Notes under the pieces: generated by a model | What the model was told of the DNA's origin: nothing | The model's input: only the letters and a program-made list of their open reading frames with translations | Databases searched by the model: none | In this document: in pieces, positions 43,757 through 51,726 of the stretch | Layout: every line of letters starts with the position of its first letter | Position numbering within the stretch: position 1 is the first letter of the stretch | Origin: Mesorhizobium ventifaucium | GTDB lineage: Bacteria > Pseudomonadota > Alphaproteobacteria > Rhizobiales > Rhizobiaceae | Direction: 5' to 3' | NCBI RefSeq assembly: GCF_935822925.1 | Contig: NZ_CAKXZS010000024.1 | Span: forward strand, 285,796 to 349,795 | DNA: 64,000 bases | Made by a program: the position numbers and the translations under genes

Positions 43757-44167
43757 TTAAGCGTCGGCAGCGTCGAAAGCGGTGCGCGCGGCGCGCACCG
43801 CGCCATGATTGAGCTCGGCCCATTGGAGCAGCTGATGCAGGGGCCCGAACATCGAGCGTCCGAGATCGGTCAGACTGTATTCGACGCTCGGCGGCTTGGT
43901 CGGGAAGACCTCGCGATGGACATAACCGTCGCGCTGCAAATCGTGCAGCGTCTGGGTGAGCATGCGCTGTGAAATGTCGGGCACCAGCCGCCGCAATTCG
44001 CCGAACCGGTACGGCTTTTCGGCCAGCGCCATCATCAGCAGCGAACTCCATTTGTTGCTGATGCCCTGGATCACATCGCGCACCGGACAGTCCGCTATGT
44101 TGCCCCCGCCGCTGTTCGCTTTGTAAATCTCGAGCTTCGATCTCAGACTGACGACTTTGCTGTCCAT
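43757..44167 (-). CDS. HxlR family transcriptional regulator
   Basis: A 136-residue HxlR-type winged-helix regulator. It shows CPVRDVIQGISNKWSSLLMM, FGELRRLVPDISQRMLTQTL and GYVHREVFPTKPPSVEYSLT, the family core. Cys29 before the recognition region is the position used for redox or electrophile sensing in several relatives. The ATG at 44167 was chosen. It is divergent from a QorB-like quinone oxidoreductase, the same arrangement as ytfH-ytfG in Escherichia coli. Confidence 0.9.
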   Translation of the reverse strand: MDSKVVSLRSKLEIYKANSGGGNIADCPVRDVIQGISNKWSSLLMMALAEKPYRFGELRRLVPDISQRMLTQTLHDLQRDGYVHREVFPTKPPSVEYSLTDLGRSMFGPLHQLLQWAELNHGAVRAARTAFDAADA

Positions 44168-44239
44168 CGCTGGTTCCCTGCGCCTGCCTACCTCCCGCAA
44201 AACTGCCTTCTTTACGAGGGTCGGTCAATTCCTATTTTA

Positions 44240-44272
44240 GTGCTGGTCTCTTTTTGAGACTTATATAAGCAC
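44240..44272. promoter_or_regulatory. Nested inverted repeats, probable HxlR operator
   Basis: The divergent region holds GTCTC-TTTTT-GAGAC (44246-44260) nested within GTGCT...AGCAC (44240-44272), and next to it the palindrome CTTATATAAG (44260-44269). This is a dense symmetric site about 32 nt upstream of the quinone oxidoreductase gene. Confidence 0.6.
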
Positions 44273-44303
44273 CCGCCGCTCCGGCGCAACGACAGGACTT
44301 CCC

Positions 44304-45194
44304 ATGACCGAAACCCTTCTCGTCACCGGCGCCTCCGGCCAGCTCGGCCGCGGCGTCATCCATCATCTGCTGGACACGCTCAAGGTTCCGCCCGCACGCA
44401 TCATCGCCACCACTCGCAATCCGGAAAACCTCGCCGAGCTGGCGGCGCGCGGCGTCATCATCAGGCAAGCCGATTTCGACGACACCGCGTCGCTCGTCGA
44501 GGCATTCAAGGACGCCGACAGGGTCCTGATCATCTCAACCGACGAGCTCGCACTTCAGGGCAAACGCCTGAAGCAGCACCAGACCGCTGTCGCAGCCGCG
44601 AGGCAAGCCGGCGTTTCGCATCTGCTCTACACCTCGATGCCCAATCCTGAGCCGGGATCGCCGGTGCTGTTTGCGGGCGATCACTACGGGACCGAGCAGG
44701 CGATCAAGGCGAGCGGCATCCCCTACACGATTTTCCGCAACAGCTGGTATCAGGAGAACCTGTTCATGTCGCTGCCGCAGGCGATTGCCTCGGGGCAGTG
44801 GTACACATCGGCGGCCGACGGCCGTATCGCCCACGGCGCTCGCGACGACATGGCCGCGGCGATCGCTGCCGACCTTGCCTCGGGCGCCACCGAAAGCACG
44901 ACATACACGCTGACGGGTCCGCAGGCCCATACCGTCGCCGAGATCGCAGCCCTGGTGACCGACGTCACCGGCAAGCCCATCGAGGTCGTCCAGCTTTCGG
45001 ACGAAGCGTTGACCGAGGGCCTGAAAGCCGCCGGCGTTCCCGAGGGCTTTGCCCCAATCGTCACTTCCTTCGACACCAACACGCGCACCGGCCGCATCGG
45101 CATGGTGACGGACGCGGTCGAGACACTTTCGGGCAGGAAGCCGCAATCGCTGAAGCAGTTTCTTGAAGCGAACAAGGCAGCGCTAGCCGGCTGA
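44304..45194 (+). CDS. NAD(P)H:quinone oxidoreductase, NmrA/QorB-like
   Basis: A 296-residue atypical short-chain dehydrogenase of the NmrA/QorB group. The nucleotide-binding motif TLLVTGASGQLGRGVIHHLL is at the start. HLLYTSMPNPEPGSPVLFAG and the substrate-loop segment TIFRNSWYQENLFMSLPQAI match E. coli QorB (YtfG). It probably reduces quinones with NADPH, controlled by the divergent HxlR protein in response to electrophiles. That control is inferred from the arrangement. Confidence 0.88.
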   Translation: MTETLLVTGASGQLGRGVIHHLLDTLKVPPARIIATTRNPENLAELAARGVIIRQADFDDTASLVEAFKDADRVLIISTDELALQGKRLKQHQTAVAAARQAGVSHLLYTSMPNPEPGSPVLFAGDHYGTEQAIKASGIPYTIFRNSWYQENLFMSLPQAIASGQWYTSAADGRIAHGARDDMAAAIAADLASGATESTTYTLTGPQAHTVAEIAALVTDVTGKPIEVVQLSDEALTEGLKAAGVPEGFAPIVTSFDTNTRTGRIGMVTDAVETLSGRKPQSLKQFLEANKAALAG

Positions 45195-45208
45195 AGTCGG
45201 ACGTGGTC

Positions 45209-45452
45209 AGGGCATGTCGAGATTCAGGTCAGGCTGAGTCGAGAATGGTGGGTTCCGAGAACCGGAGCGGAGCGTACTTTCGGGCACGTGAGCCCGCGCA
45301 TGACCCCGAAATCGAGATCGATTTCGGAAAGGTCATGCGCAAATCAAAGTTCTACAGCGTCCTTTGCGCGCCCAAGGGGGCGCGCGGCGCTGTAGGAAGC
45401 GCAGGAACCCGCTGTTCGCAGGCCGGCCTCACCTGAACATCGGCATGCCCTA
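45209..45452. repeat. Mosaic palindromic element filling the gap to kup
   Basis: Terminal inverted repeats of 26 bp (45209-45234 and 45426-45451, 22 matches) enclose a GAGAACCGGAGCGGAGCGTA core. That core is shared with the element at 61741-61866. Two other palindromes interrupt the core. One is GCGCATGACC...GGTCATGCGC (about 45297-45341); the other is CTACAGCG...CGCTGTAG (about 45352-45395). After them the parent sequence resumes as GAAGCGCAGGAAC. The right end supplies the TAG stop codon of kup. Confidence 0.82.
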
Positions 45453-47372
45453 GATTGCCACCTGCGTTCCGATCTCAACAACACGTCCGGTCGGAATCTG
45501 GAAATACTCCGTCGCATCGGCTGCCGTGCGCGCCAAGCCGATGAACAGCTTGTCCTGCCATACTGGCATGCCGGAATTGGGTGACGCCTTGAGCGAGCGC
45601 CGCGACAGGAAGAAAGACGTCGTCATGATGTCGAACTTCCAGCCCTGCTTGCGGCAGATCGCCAGCGCGCGCGGAATGTTGGGCTGCTCCATGTAGCCGA
45701 AGGTCAGCGTCACCCGCATGAACAGCTCGTTGATCGGCTCCATCTTGACCCGCTCGCTATCGGGCACCATGGGCTGCTGCGCCGTCACCACCGAGAGGAT
45801 GACGTTCTGTTCGTGCAGCACCTTGTAGTGCTTCAGGCTGTGCATCAGCGCGGTTGGCGCGCTGACGGGATCGCTGGTCAGGAACACGGCCGTGCCGGAC
45901 ACCAGCTGCGGTTTCTTCTTCAACAGATTGGCGGCAAGGAAATCGAGCGGAATCTCGTTCCTGCGCGTCTTGTCGAACAGATAGCGACTGCCGCGAATCC
46001 AGGTTCCCATGATCAGCCCCATGAGGCAGGCAACAGCGATTGAGACCCATCCGCCTTCCAAGAATTTCACGATATTTGCCAGGAAGAAGCCGGTGTCTAT
46101 CGTGCCAAAGAGCAGCGCCAGCGCCGCAGCGAGCGCGGTCTGCCATTTCCATTGCCACCGCATCACCACGAACAGCAAAATCGTCGTCATCAGCATCTCG
46201 CCTGTCACCGAAATTCCATAGGCGGAAGCCAGCGAACTCGAACTGCCAAAGCCGACGACCAGCAGCATCACGCCGAGCGCGAGAATGAGGTTCACGCGCG
46301 GCATGTAAATCTGGCCAAGCTGCATCTCGGAAGTATGCTGAACTTCGATCCTGGGCAGAAGATTGAGCTGCACCGCTTGCCGGGTCAGCGAAAACGCCCC
46401 GGAGATAACGGCTTGACTGGCGATGACAGTCGCTGCTGTTGCGAGCCCGACCATCGGTATCAGTGCCCAATCCGGCAGCATCTGGAAGAACGGATTATCG
46501 GGCACTCCGCCATGAGCAAGAACGAATGCGCCTTGCCCAAAATAGCTGAGCAGCAGGCAGGGAAAGACGATCCAGAACCAGGCCAGCACGATCGGACGGC
46601 GACCGAAGTGTCCGAGATCGACGTAAAGCGCTTCGGCACCGGTAACTGCCAGAAAAACCGCGCCGACGGTGAGAAACGCGCCCGCTTTGGCCTCGGCAAG
46701 GTAGACGACTGCATAATAGGGGTTGATTGCCAAAAGCACCGACGGGTCGTCGTGGATGTGCAGCAATCCGGCAACGCCGATCGCCAGAAACCAGAGCGCC
46801 GTCACCGGCCCGAAAACCGAGGCCACCCTGCCGGTCCCGAAGCGCTGCACGGCAAACAAGACGGCAAGAATCACCAAAGTGATGGGAACCACGTATGGAT
46901 CGAACGCCGGGGTCACGACGCTCAGCCCTTCCACCGCTGAAAGCACCGAAATGGCCGGCGTTATGATCGCGTCGCCGAAAAACAGTGCGGCTCCGCACAG
47001 ACCGATGGCAAGAATGATGCCCGAACCAGCCGGATAGGCTTTCCGGGCCAGCGCCATGAGCGACAGGGTACCGCCTTCACCCTTGTTATCCGCGCGAAGC
47101 ACGAAGGCGACATACTTTATGGTCACGATAATCGTCAGTGCCCAGACGATCAGCGACAGAATGCCGAGAACGGCACTGCGCGGATCGGTGCCGGACGAAG
47201 CATGCAGTGCCTCGCGAAGCGCATAGATAGGGCTGGTGCCGATATCGCCATAGACCACGCCGAGAGCGCCCAGCATCAACACCTTGGTGCTGTGCTTTTC
47301 GACCTCAGGATGGCTGGATTGTTCGACTGGTTCTGCCTCACTACCACTGTTGGTAAGGGCCATGGACGACAC
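45450..47372 (-). CDS. kup: Kup-type potassium uptake protein
   Basis: A 640-residue K+/H+ symporter of the KUP/HAK family. About 12 membrane helices occupy residues 35-440, followed by a roughly 170-residue cytoplasmic domain. The signature GALGVVYGDIGTSPIYALRE lies near residue 36, and DNKGEGGTLSLMALARKA follows. The start is ATG 47372 or the ATG three codons later. It follows pdxJ by 94 nt on the same strand. Rhizobia often carry two or three kup paralogues; others could lie outside this window. Confidence 0.95.
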   Translation of the reverse strand: MSSMALTNSGSEAEPVEQSSHPEVEKHSTKVLMLGALGVVYGDIGTSPIYALREALHASSGTDPRSAVLGILSLIVWALTIIVTIKYVAFVLRADNKGEGGTLSLMALARKAYPAGSGIILAIGLCGAALFFGDAIITPAISVLSAVEGLSVVTPAFDPYVVPITLVILAVLFAVQRFGTGRVASVFGPVTALWFLAIGVAGLLHIHDDPSVLLAINPYYAVVYLAEAKAGAFLTVGAVFLAVTGAEALYVDLGHFGRRPIVLAWFWIVFPCLLLSYFGQGAFVLAHGGVPDNPFFQMLPDWALIPMVGLATAATVIASQAVISGAFSLTRQAVQLNLLPRIEVQHTSEMQLGQIYMPRVNLILALGVMLLVVGFGSSSSLASAYGISVTGEMLMTTILLFVVMRWQWKWQTALAAALALLFGTIDTGFFLANIVKFLEGGWVSIAVACLMGLIMGTWIRGSRYLFDKTRRNEIPLDFLAANLLKKKPQLVSGTAVFLTSDPVSAPTALMHSLKHYKVLHEQNVILSVVTAQQPMVPDSERVKMEPINELFMRVTLTFGYMEQPNIPRALAICRKQGWKFDIMTTSFFLSRRSLKASPNSGMPVWQDKLFIGLARTAADATEYFQIPTGRVVEIGTQVAI

Positions 47373-47466
47373 TCCGATAAGCGCGCGGTGCTCTACGCTT
47401 GCTGCAATGCAATATCAAGTGCCCCGACGTGATGGCTGCCATGTCCGCAAAGCGAGGCTTCCATCT

Positions 47467-48207
47467 CTACCACCCACAGGCCTTCAGAAATCTTTTGACC
47501 GTGCCGGCCATGCCATACTCCAACGCATCGGCTGTCAACCCATGTCCGATCGACACTTCGGCCAATTCCGGGATGCGCTTTGCCAATGCCGGCAGGTTGC
47601 TCACCACCAGATCGTGGCCGGCATTGACCTGAAGCCCGGCGGCAATCGCTGCATCCGCGGTTTTCCCCAATCTTTCCAGTTCATTCGCCGCTTTTGCCGA
47701 ATCGGAATGATAGCTGCCATATGGACCGGTGTAGAGCTCGATCCGGTCGGCGCCGGTGTCGCGGGCGGCGTTCATGCCTGCCGGATCCGGGTCGGAAAAC
47801 AACGACACGCGAAAGCCCCCCTTTTTCAGCCGTTTGACGATCGGTGTCAGGAACGCCGCCTCGGCGGCAAAGTTCCAGCCATGGTCGGAGGTGGCCTGGG
47901 CAGGGTCGTCGGGCACCAGCGTCACCTGCTCCGGCTGCTGCTTTTCCACAAGCGCCAGGAATTCCTCGCTCGGATAGCCCTCGATGTTGAACTCTGCCTT
48001 GGGGAATTCGTCGTCGATCAGAGCCCTGATCTCCGGCAGGTCGGAATGCCTGGTGTGCCGCTCGTCGGGCCTCGGATGCACTGTCAGGCCATGCGCGCCC
48101 GCGGCCAGCGCCAGGCGCCCGAGCCCGATGACGCTTGGCCACGGCAGGTCGCGCCGATTGCGCAGCATGGCGATGGCATTGAGATTGACGGAGAGTCTTG
48201 CAGGCAT
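47467..48207 (-). CDS. pdxJ: Pyridoxine 5'-phosphate synthase PdxJ
   Basis: This enzyme condenses aminoacetone phosphate with deoxyxylulose phosphate in vitamin B6 synthesis. The 246-residue TIM-barrel protein has LSVNLNAIAMLRNRR, GAHGLTVHPRPDERHTR, VTLVPDDPAQATSDHGW, RIELYTGPYGSYH and VNAGHDLVVSNLPAL, all conserved. It is divergent from a STAS-like gene. Confidence 0.96.
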   Translation of the reverse strand: MPARLSVNLNAIAMLRNRRDLPWPSVIGLGRLALAAGAHGLTVHPRPDERHTRHSDLPEIRALIDDEFPKAEFNIEGYPSEEFLALVEKQQPEQVTLVPDDPAQATSDHGWNFAAEAAFLTPIVKRLKKGGFRVSLFSDPDPAGMNAARDTGADRIELYTGPYGSYHSDSAKAANELERLGKTADAAIAAGLQVNAGHDLVVSNLPALAKRIPELAEVSIGHGLTADALEYGMAGTVKRFLKACGW

Positions 48208-48319
48208 GGGTCCTCGGGTCCGGATGTATTTGCGGCCATCTATACCGCCTTTGGCGGGAACAGACAGGGGGTTTCCGGTGTTCCAGAGGGACGTATAATA
48301 ACCAGCAAGAGGAAGACCC

Positions 48320-48724
48320 GTGAATTATCTTGAAGCCGTGCCGGCGGTTCGCCGCATCGACACCGACCGCGACGACCTGTTCGCCATCGACGTCGTCGGC
48401 CATGTCACGGCGGCCGATGCGGAAAACCTGTTCGGATTGCTGGAGGCAGCCTACGCGCTGCACCCAAAAATCGACGTGCTGGTGCGCCTGATCGACCATG
48501 ATGGCGTCGATTGGATCGATGTGTCGGACGAAACGCTTGAACAGGGCACGGCCCGTGCCGTGGAGCATGTCGGCCGCTGCGCTGCGGTCGGCGAGCCGAA
48601 CTGGGTACCCAGCGCACAGAGCTTGCTGCCTGCTTCCTCGCCCGTCGAGCTCAGGCATTTCGAGGCAAAGGACGAAGCATCCGCCTGGGAATGGCTCGGC
48701 GCCAGACCGCTCGCGCCACGCTGA
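48320..48724 (+). CDS. SpoIIAA/STAS-like protein
   Basis: A 134-residue cytoplasmic protein resembling the SpoIIAA-like (STAS/SEC14-type) family. It has the alternating beta/alpha pattern DLFAIDVVGHVTAADAENLF, then KIDVLVRLIDHDGVDW and RCAAVGEPNW. The start is GTG at 48320, with AAGAGGAAG upstream. Function unknown; relatives may bind lipids or act as stress-linked regulators. Confidence 0.75.
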   Translation: MNYLEAVPAVRRIDTDRDDLFAIDVVGHVTAADAENLFGLLEAAYALHPKIDVLVRLIDHDGVDWIDVSDETLEQGTARAVEHVGRCAAVGEPNWVPSAQSLLPASSPVELRHFEAKDEASAWEWLGARPLAPR

Positions 48725-48751
48725 CGCAGCTACAGTCCTGGCTCGATCCGC

Positions 48752-49879
48752 CTATCTGACAATCGTCAGCCGTTCCGCCGCGCGCGTGATTGCCGTGTAG
48801 AGCCAGCGCTGGCGGGTTTCCTTGAACGCCCAGCTTTCGTCGAAGAGCACGATCTCGTTCCACTGCGAGCCTTGCGCCTTGTGCACGGTCAGCGCGTAGC
48901 CATAGTCGAAATCGTCGAAGCGCTTCTTCTGCTGCCAGGGAATATCGGCGTCCGAATCCTCGAACGCCGCTTTGAGCAGCTTGATCTTGGCAACGCCGCG
49001 GTCCGGATCGTCCTCCTCCGGTGAGACCAGCAGATTGATGCCGGGTTTCACCGTCTCGCGCGACGAGGTCATCACCTTCCACAGCGAACCGTTGAGCAAT
49101 CCCTTAGCCGGGTCGTTGCGCAGGCAGACGAGCTTGTCGCCCGCTTGCGGAAAGTCGGCATTGAACCCCTTTAACTCCCGCAGCCGCTGATTATAGCGAC
49201 GCCGCGTCCTGTTGGTGCCGACCAGCACCTGGTCCGCCTTCAGCACCAGCTCCTGGGTGACGTCTTCCCTGCCGATCACCTGCGCCGCGCCATAGTCGCC
49301 GCGCATGAATTCGCGTCCCTCGCGCACGTCGAGCGCCAGCCGGATGATCGGGTTGTCGCGCGCCTGCCGGTGGATCTCGGTGAGCAGAATATCCGGTTCA
49401 TGCTCGGTGAAGAAGCCGCCGCCCGAGATCGGCGGCAACTGGCCGGGATCGCCGAGAACCAAGATTGGCGTGCCGAAACTCAAGAGGTCGCGGCCAAGCT
49501 GCTCGTCGACCATCGAACACTCGTCGATGACGACGAGCTTGGCCCGCGAGATCGGGCTCTGCCGGTTGAGCGAAAAGGTCGGCGACATCGAAGTCTTGCC
49601 GGTCACCTCGTCCGCAACCGTCTCCTCGCCCTTCGGCCGATAGATCAGCGAATGGATGGTGCGGGCATTGACCGCGCCCTTGGAACGCAGCACCTGCGCC
49701 GCCTTGCCGGTGAAGGCGGCGAACTGCACCTGGCCGTCGACATGCTCGGCAAAATAGCGCGCCAGCGTCGTCTTGCCGGTGCCGGCATAGCCGAACAGCC
49801 GGAACAACTGCGGCTTTCCGGTCTTGAGCCAGGTGGCGACCGCCTTCAGCGCATCGTCCTGTTGAGGAGAGAATTCCAT
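48752..49879 (-). CDS. RecD-like ATP-dependent helicase
   Basis: A 375-residue superfamily 1B helicase similar to the core of RecD/RecD2. Walker A is GYAGTGKTT (residues 30-38) and Walker B is LVVIDECSMVD (about 115-125). GDPGQLPPISGGGFF is motif III, and ALTVHKAQGSQWNEI with YTAITRAAERL are motifs V-VI. The ATG at 49879 was chosen. No RecB or RecC partner is present, so it is probably a stand-alone DNA helicase. Confidence 0.88.
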   Translation of the reverse strand: MEFSPQQDDALKAVATWLKTGKPQLFRLFGYAGTGKTTLARYFAEHVDGQVQFAAFTGKAAQVLRSKGAVNARTIHSLIYRPKGEETVADEVTGKTSMSPTFSLNRQSPISRAKLVVIDECSMVDEQLGRDLLSFGTPILVLGDPGQLPPISGGGFFTEHEPDILLTEIHRQARDNPIIRLALDVREGREFMRGDYGAAQVIGREDVTQELVLKADQVLVGTNRTRRRYNQRLRELKGFNADFPQAGDKLVCLRNDPAKGLLNGSLWKVMTSSRETVKPGINLLVSPEEDDPDRGVAKIKLLKAAFEDSDADIPWQQKKRFDDFDYGYALTVHKAQGSQWNEIVLFDESWAFKETRQRWLYTAITRAAERLTIVR

Positions 49880-50019
49880 CAGCGCGAGAGACCGGATTCG
49901 CGGGGGAAAGACAAGGCCGACGGCACTAACCAAGTTCGTCGGCAACGGGCCGCACCGCCAATGACAAGTTATCAGGCAAAGATCGGAACGTAAAGAGAAC
50001 GAAGTCGAGCCGCCACGAC

Positions 50020-50406
50020 CTAGCCGGTCGGGCCGCCACGACCTTCGGTCGGGCTGGGATCGTTCTCGAGCAGGATCGGCTTGCCGTGCGGCGTTGCAAG
50101 CGCGGCGCGTCCCCAGGCGGCAGCGAGCGCATCGATGTCGCCCTTGCCGGCAACCCCTTTCGCCGACAGCAAATTTTCCAGCGCTGCCAGCCAGTGCTCG
50201 TAATAATCGTGGCCATCGCTTGCGGCACCAGGCTGCTTGACCTCGGCGGACAAGGCGCCCGCCCATTCGCTCCAGGAAAACAGGCCCTTGTCGTGCAGCG
50301 CAACCGTCATGGCAAAGGCTTCCGCCTGCCATGGCTCGGCGAATATCGGCGCCTCGACGCCCGTCGGCAGCGTGGCGGTGACTGACTTCGCCTCACGCCG
50401 GCTCAA
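50020..50406 (-). CDS. Nitrile hydratase accessory protein (P14K/activator type)
   Basis: A 128-residue protein related to the N-terminal half of nitrile hydratase beta subunits. PIFAEPWQAEAFAMTVALHD and YYEHWLAALENLLSAKG align with FHATWERRALGVTLCAG and YYEIWIKALETLLKRHG of the beta subunit upstream. In cobalt-type enzymes such small proteins escort cobalt into the alpha subunit by subunit exchange. The start overlaps the beta gene by 14 nt. Confidence 0.86.
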   Translation of the reverse strand: MSRREAKSVTATLPTGVEAPIFAEPWQAEAFAMTVALHDKGLFSWSEWAGALSAEVKQPGAASDGHDYYEHWLAALENLLSAKGVAGKGDIDALAAAWGRAALATPHGKPILLENDPSPTEGRGGPTG

Positions 50407-51052
50407 GATAGCTCTCCCAGGCGTCGATCGACACGGTCATCGTCGGGTCGGCGCCCTCGCCCCAGATCTCCGCGCCGTCGAAAACCACCGTATAGACCCA
50501 TTGCGGGTTTTCGCCTTGCCCATGAGCATTGGTGTCTGGGAAGACAAATCCATCGCGCACCGCTTCGACGGCGCCCTGCTTGCCGCGTGCGTATCGCGGC
50601 AGCCTTGTGTGGCCGGCCGGATGGAAATTCTTCGTCCGCACCAGGTCGCCTGCCTTGAACCGCGCCGGCGTGGCGATCGCCCGGTCGCATGGGCCGCCCT
50701 TGGCCAACACATCAGGCACGTTTTCGGCCTTCATCACCCGCTTTGGCTTCGCGGCAGGGTCGACCGCCTTGCCCGCGGCTAGATCGCGGTCGCTGACGAA
50801 GCCGTGCCGCTTCAGCAAGGTTTCGAGCGCCTTGATCCAGATCTCGTAGTAGCTGGAGCCATAATAATCGGCGGGATGCAGCGATTCCCGCGCATGACGG
50901 CTCTCGTCGATGGTCCAGGCGCCCATGGCGCCGGCGCACAAGGTCACGCCAAGCGCCCGCCTTTCCCACGTGGCATGGAAACAGGGTTCGTCCTTTTCGG
51001 GTGCGACCGGCCCGAACCCCATCTGTCCGCCGAGATCCTGCGGCCCGTTCAT
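50393..51052 (-). CDS. Nitrile hydratase subunit beta
   Basis: Non-catalytic-metal subunit of nitrile hydratase, which converts nitriles to amides. The 219-residue product has the typical start MNGPQDLGGQMGFGPV and the C-terminal SH3-like barrel (FKAGDLVRTKNFHPAGHTRL; NPQWVYTVVFDGAEIWG). The ATG at 51052 overlaps the alpha-subunit stop by 4 nt. Confidence 0.93.
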   Translation of the reverse strand: MNGPQDLGGQMGFGPVAPEKDEPCFHATWERRALGVTLCAGAMGAWTIDESRHARESLHPADYYGSSYYEIWIKALETLLKRHGFVSDRDLAAGKAVDPAAKPKRVMKAENVPDVLAKGGPCDRAIATPARFKAGDLVRTKNFHPAGHTRLPRYARGKQGAVEAVRDGFVFPDTNAHGQGENPQWVYTVVFDGAEIWGEGADPTMTVSIDAWESYLEPA

Positions 51053-51660
51053 GCCGGCTCCCGCGCCAGTCCGGTGCCGATCATCGCGTCGCGCGTCACC
51101 AGATCCGCCAGCCGCTCCTCGCTCCAGCCGTCGGTGCCCTTCGGCCGCATCGGCACGACCAGATAACGCAGCTCGGCGGTAGAATCCCACACCCGGATCT
51201 TTGTCGTTGCCGGCAAGGTCAGCCCGAATTCCTCGAGCACGCCGCGCGGATCGATGACCGCGCGCGAACGATAGGGCGGCGCCTTGTACCAGACCGGCGG
51301 CAGGCCAAGCACCGACCACGGGTAGCAGGAGCACAGCGTGCAGACGACGAGGTTGTGCGTGTCCGCCGTATTGAACACGGCCTGCATGTGCTCGCCCTGC
51401 CGGCCGGTGTAGCCGAGCGAGCCGATCGCCGCCGTCGCGTCGCGTTTCAGCCAGGCGGCAAAGTCCGGCTCGAGCCACGCCTTCGCCACCACCTTGGCGC
51501 CGTTGCGCGGACCGATTTTTGTCTCATAGCTGTCGACGATCACGTCGATCGCGGCCGGATCGATCAGCCCTTTCTGGGTCAGGATCGTCTCCAGCGCGCG
51601 CACCCGGGCGGCAAAGGGATCAAGCTCGTTATCGTGGTCGTGATCATGGTCGTGGGACAT
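51049..51660 (-). CDS. Cobalt-type nitrile hydratase subunit alpha
   Basis: This catalytic metal-binding subunit hydrates nitriles to amides. The metal site is the claw CTLCSC at residues 107-112; the threonine after the first cysteine marks the cobalt type, whereas iron enzymes have CSLCSC. The ATG at 51660 gives 203 residues and places a metal-attracting HDHDHDHD tract at residues 3-10. Order alpha-beta-accessory with overlapping ends indicates an operon. No amidase gene is adjacent. Confidence 0.94.
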   Translation of the reverse strand: MSHDHDHDHDNELDPFAARVRALETILTQKGLIDPAAIDVIVDSYETKIGPRNGAKVVAKAWLEPDFAAWLKRDATAAIGSLGYTGRQGEHMQAVFNTADTHNLVVCTLCSCYPWSVLGLPPVWYKAPPYRSRAVIDPRGVLEEFGLTLPATTKIRVWDSTAELRYLVVPMRPKGTDGWSEERLADLVTRDAMIGTGLAREPA

Positions 51661-51726
51661 GGCCGTAAATTTACGGCTGCAAGCGTTCCACCGCAAGCGC
51701 CGCGGCTTGGGCCAGCCGGTCGGCTT

